This document shows, piece by piece, positions 5,544-7,600 of a stretch of 7,600 nt of DNA (its first letter is position 1; each line of letters opens with the position of its first letter). The notes under the pieces are model-generated. The model did not search any database. It worked only from the letters and a program-made list of their open reading frames with translations, and was not told where the DNA came from. This DNA comes from Rhizobiaceae bacterium (GTDB lineage: Bacteria > Pseudomonadota > Alphaproteobacteria > Rhizobiales > Rhizobiaceae). The DNA lies in NCBI GenBank assembly GCA_004299545.1, contig SCRB01000505.1, positions 1 through 7,600 on the forward strand, written 5' to 3'. Both the position numbers and the translations under genes were made by a program.

Positions 5544-6416
5544 ATGTCGTCTGTGGAATCATCGCCCGACCATCGCCGCAGGCAGGAACTCGGCGCCTTC
5601 CTTCGCTCGCGGCGCGAGCGGCTCTCGCCGGCCGATCTCGGTCTGGCGCCCGGCGCGCGACGGCGGACGCCGGGCTTGCGGCGCGAGGAAGTCGCGATGG
5701 CCGCGGGCGTCGGTACCACCTGGTACACCTGGCTGGAGCAGGGGAGGGATGTTCGCCCTTCGTCGGAGGTCTTGAACGCCCTGTCACGCGCCTTGCGGCT
5801 CGACGCGGCGGAAAAACGCCATCTTTTGATACTGGCCGGGCGGCCGGAGCCGGGCCATCGCGCCATCGCGGTCGAGAAGGTCGAGGCGCCCTTGCTCCAT
5901 ATGCTGGACAGCCTGTCGATGCAGCCCGCCTATGTGACGGGGCGGCGTTGGGACGTCCTGGCCTGGAATGCGGCGGCGGTGGCGATTTTCGGTGATTATG
6001 GCCTGCTCAAGGGAGATGAACGCAACATCATCCACATGGTCTTCACCAACCCCCAGCATCGCCGGTTGCTTGTCGATTGGGAAGAACTCGCTCGCGTCGT
6101 CCTGGCGTCGTTCCGGGCCGAAAGTGCAAAATATACCGGCGATCCCGATTTCGAACGGCTGATCGCGCTGACGATGCGGTCCAGCCCGGAATTTCGGGCA
6201 TGGTGGCCGGAGCGCGATGTGCTTCGGCGGCTGTCGGGCGTGAAACATGTCCGCCATCCCGTCGCCGGCACGATGACCTTCGAGCATATGAGTTTCTCGA
6301 TCGATGACGGTTCCGACATGCGGCTTGTCGTCTATACGCCGCTCGCGCAGGAAAATACCGTTGCCAAGCTGGCGGACCTGATGGAAGCCCGCGCCGGAGA
6401 GAAACGTTCCGCGTAA
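5544..6416 (+). CDS. HTH transcriptional regulator with MmyB-like ligand-binding domain
   Basis: A 290-residue regulator. An XRE-type helix-turn-helix lies at about 14-95, with the conserved run RRTPGLRREEVAMAAGV (40-56) followed by TWYTWLEQGRD. An MmyB-like ligand-binding domain (about 118-283) follows, marked by YVTGRRWDVLAWNAAA (130-145) and FGDY. Members of this actinobacterial and proteobacterial family bind a small hydrophobic ligand and often control a divergent oxidoreductase gene, as here with the two SDRs. The open frame extends upstream to 5325, but that part lies within and antisense to the SDR gene. Plausible starts are ATG 5535, ATG 5544 and GTG 5553, none with a Shine-Dalgarno sequence. 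I prefer 5544 because a TATAAT at 5531-5536 would produce a leaderless mRNA starting there. Autoregulation through the nearby palindrome is likely but inferred. Confidence 0.9.
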   Translation: MSSVESSPDHRRRQELGAFLRSRRERLSPADLGLAPGARRRTPGLRREEVAMAAGVGTTWYTWLEQGRDVRPSSEVLNALSRALRLDAAEKRHLLILAGRPEPGHRAIAVEKVEAPLLHMLDSLSMQPAYVTGRRWDVLAWNAAAVAIFGDYGLLKGDERNIIHMVFTNPQHRRLLVDWEELARVVLASFRAESAKYTGDPDFERLIALTMRSSPEFRAWWPERDVLRRLSGVKHVRHPVAGTMTFEHMSFSIDDGSDMRLVVYTPLAQENTVAKLADLMEARAGEKRSA

Positions 6417-6440
6417 AATTCCGCCAGGTCGTTCCAATGG

Positions 6441-6463
6441 CGAAAACGCGCGATGCGTTTTCG
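6441..6463 (+). terminator. Hairpin downstream of the HTH regulator
   Basis: CGAAAACGC (6441-6449) and GCGTTTTCG (6455-6463) form a perfect 9-bp stem with a 5-nt loop, 24 bp after the regulator stop. The T-tract after it is poor (AATTCTTATT), so it is either a modest terminator or a dispersed stem-loop of the kind common in rhizobial spacers. Confidence 0.5.
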
Positions 6464-6471
6464 AATTCTTA

Positions 6472-6508
6472 TTGCAGATAAAAATTATCCATGATAGAAA
6501 TTATCCAT
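6472..6508 (+). promoter_or_regulatory. Rrf2 gene promoter overlapped by a 16-bp tandem repeat (candidate Rrf2 operator)
   Basis: GATAAAAATTATCCAT (6477-6492) is followed directly by GATAGAAATTATCCAT (6493-6508), with one mismatch between copies. A TATC-cat-GATA dyad (6486-6496) spans the junction. A possible promoter, TTGCAG (6472-6477), 17 bp, TAGAAA (6495-6500), is overlapped by both copies. Rrf2 regulators usually bind AT-rich dyads over their own promoter, so this is the likely autoregulatory site. AT content is well above that of the flanking genes. Confidence 0.5.
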
Positions 6509-6526
6509 GAATAGGGAATTGATCTG

Positions 6527-7042
6527 ATGAAACTCGGAGATGGCGTAGAGGCGGCGATCCATTGCTGCGCCGCACTTGCCGGCGTCCACGACGGTGCAAC
6601 GCTTCCGGGTGCCGCGCTTGCCGAGGCGCACGGCCTGTCGCCGAGCTATCTCCTGAAGCATCTGAATGCGCTGGCGAATGCGAAGATTCTCGAATCCATT
6701 CCGGGCCCCCATGGCGGCTACAGGCTGGCGCGTGGGCCGGAACGTATCACGCTGCTCGACATCGTGCTTGCCGTCGAAGGGCCGGAACCCGCTTATCGCT
6801 GCGCGGAGATCCGCCGGGGGGGGCCGAACCCGCTTCCGGCCTCCGCCTATGTGAAGCCGTGCGGCATCAATGTCGCGATGCTCAAGGCGGAAAAGGCCTA
6901 CCGCGCCGCGCTCGCAGAGGTGAGGCTTTCCGACATTGTCGAGGATTTTCTCGAGGAGGCCGATCCGCGCTCGATCGCACGGAACTGTGCCTTCGTCGAG
7001 CGCTACCAGCGACTGCAGAAATCCGTTTCAAAGCAAGGATGA
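6527..7042 (+). CDS. Rrf2 family transcriptional regulator
   Basis: A 171-residue Rrf2-family DNA-binding protein. The winged helix-turn-helix occupies about residues 1-85: MKLGDGVEAAIHCCAAL, the recognition region LSPSYLLKHLNALANAKIL (37-55), and the wing PGPHGGYRLAR (59-69) followed by ITLLDIVLAVEG. The IscR/NsrR cluster cysteines (three within about 13 residues) are not conserved. Instead there are C92 (YRCAEI), C112 (KPCGIN), C13, C14 and C154, so the sensing chemistry is probably different; a thiol switch or a cluster with other ligands is possible. The start at 6527 has AGGGA upstream at a spacing of about 8. Its stop overlaps an in-frame ATG of the next gene (ATGA at 7039-7042). The coding sequence contains a run of eight G (6816-6823), across which the frame remains coherent with the family. 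Confidence 0.92.
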   Translation: MKLGDGVEAAIHCCAALAGVHDGATLPGAALAEAHGLSPSYLLKHLNALANAKILESIPGPHGGYRLARGPERITLLDIVLAVEGPEPAYRCAEIRRGGPNPLPASAYVKPCGINVAMLKAEKAYRAALAEVRLSDIVEDFLEEADPRSIARNCAFVERYQRLQKSVSKQG

Positions 7043-7050
7043 AAGGAAAG
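7043..7050 (+). promoter_or_regulatory. Ribosome binding site favouring the GTG start of the AhpD-like gene
   Basis: The purine-rich AAGGAAAG between the Rrf2 stop and GTG 7054 puts AGGA six bases before that codon. The alternative starts, ATG 7039 (overlapping the Rrf2 stop) and ATG 7066, have weaker sites. Confidence 0.5.
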
Positions 7051-7053
7051 ACA

Positions 7054-7512
7054 GTGGAACAGCGGATGAAATACCAGAATTATGCACCGGACGTGATGAA
7101 GCAGGTCTACGCGCTGAACAAGGCGGTGGACGAATGCGGGCTGGAGAAGAGCCTGCTCCATCTCGTAAAGCTTCGCGCATCGCAGATCAATGGCTGCTCG
7201 TTTTGCGTCAACATGCACAGCCATGAAGCGCTGCGCGATGGCGATACGCAGCAGCGGGTGTTCCTCGTTTCCGCCTGGAAAGAGTCGCCGCTTTTCACCG
7301 AGCGTGAGCGCGCCGCCTTCGCCTACACCGATGCCGTGACGAAGATTTCAGAACAGGGCGTTCCCGACGCGCTGTGGGAAGCGACGCGCCGGCACTTCTC
7401 CGAGGAGGAACTCACGAAGCTGACGATCGCTATCGGCATGATCAACATCTGGAATCGCATCTGCGTTTCCTTCCATGTGCTCCATCCGGTCGATCACGCC
7501 AAGGCTGCCTGA
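7054..7512 (+). CDS. Carboxymuconolactone decarboxylase family protein (AhpD-like alkylhydroperoxidase core)
   Basis: A 152-residue all-helical CMD/AhpD-fold protein. The signature QINGCSFCVNMH (44-55) carries the redox pair C48/C51 and H55 of the CxxCxxxH motif, and KLRAS precedes it as in the family. In AhpD these cysteines reduce peroxides with electrons from a dihydrolipoyl partner; many relatives have no proven substrate. The position matching the AhpD proton-relay glutamate (8 before the Gln of QINGC) is His36, not Glu. The preferred start is GTG 7054, giving MEQRMKYQNYAP, which resembles the N-terminus of relatives; ATG 7039 and ATG 7066 are alternatives. It is translationally close to the Rrf2 gene (11 bp after its stop, or overlapping), forming a regulator-effector pair. 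A peroxidase/thiol-disulfide role is likely but inferred. Confidence 0.9.
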   Translation: MEQRMKYQNYAPDVMKQVYALNKAVDECGLEKSLLHLVKLRASQINGCSFCVNMHSHEALRDGDTQQRVFLVSAWKESPLFTERERAAFAYTDAVTKISEQGVPDALWEATRRHFSEEELTKLTIAIGMINIWNRICVSFHVLHPVDHAKAA

Positions 7513-7534
7513 GCGCTGGAAACCGCAAAGACCA

Positions 7535-7564
7535 GCCGCCGGCCGCAGGGCCGGCGGCATTTTG
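7535..7564 (+). terminator. Intrinsic terminator after the Rrf2/AhpD-like operon
   Basis: GCCGCCGGCC (7535-7544) pairs perfectly with GGCCGGCGGC (7549-7558) across a GCAG loop, giving a 10-bp all-GC stem, followed by ATTTTGTC. It starts 22 bp after the stop codon. Confidence 0.85.
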
Positions 7565-7600
7565 TCGCCGCCGGCATATTTGCGCGGCCTTCGACCGGAA

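Noticed and set aside
5784..6437. Minus-strand open frame of 217 codons antisense to the HTH regulator
   Set aside because: Shadow of the regulator; no domain and no ribosome binding context.
6562..7053. Reading the AhpD-like gene as a 316-residue protein from 6562
   Set aside because: The first 160 residues are an out-of-frame translation of the Rrf2 gene; the family homology starts only at about 7054-7066.
1..7600. Defence system, phage remnant or insertion sequence
   Set aside because: All genes are metabolic or regulatory families; no transposase, integrase, terminal inverted repeats, nuclease/helicase or toxin pairs are visible.

Overview
The window is ordinary high-GC chromosomal-type sequence of an alphaproteobacterium. 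The protein families and codon use suggest a Rhizobiales member (Rhizobium, Agrobacterium, Ensifer or Shinella-like), inferred from recalled family resemblance, not from a search. It is densely coding: eight genes, one of them cut by the left edge. I see no mobile element, no tRNA or rRNA, no CRISPR array and no recognisable defence system.

Layout. Left edge, minus strand: a partial VOC/PhnB-like glyoxalase-fold gene (1-328). It diverges from a plus-strand group made of preT (526-1878), a GFA-family zinc protein (1951-2370) and preA (2422-3747). PreT and PreA are the two subunits of bacterial NAD-dependent dihydropyrimidine dehydrogenase, the first enzyme of reductive uracil/thymine catabolism. 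The key cofactor and active-site residues known from pig DPD are all present. The next pathway enzymes (dihydropyrimidinase, beta-ureidopropionase) are not in the window, and the GFA gene between the two subunits is the odd element. A short convergent spacer (3748-3856) carries a 7-bp tandem repeat and a long dyad.

On the minus strand two short-chain dehydrogenase/reductases form an operon: 4599-5429 is transcribed first and has the canonical YxxxK site; 3857-4579 follows and lacks both catalytic Tyr and Lys. They diverge from a plus-strand HTH regulator with an MmyB-like ligand-binding domain (5544-6416). The intergenic region has an 8-bp palindrome placed so that one operator could control both directions. 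The regulator has no Shine-Dalgarno sequence, but a TATAAT lies just upstream of its ATG, suggesting a leaderless transcript.

The right part is a two-gene plus-strand operon: an Rrf2-family regulator (6527-7042) and an AhpD-like carboxymuconolactone decarboxylase-family protein (7054-7512), closed by a strong intrinsic terminator. A 16-bp tandem repeat over the putative promoter is the best candidate for the Rrf2 operator. The regulator's paired cysteines and the CxxCxxxH motif of its partner suggest a thiol/peroxide-responsive unit; this is inference.

Spacers over about 100 bases are 329-525 (candidate operators for the divergent VOC/preT pair), 3748-3856 (repeat), 5430-5543 (divergent promoters) and 6417-6526 (hairpin plus Rrf2 promoter). 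I see nothing recognisable in 7567-7600.
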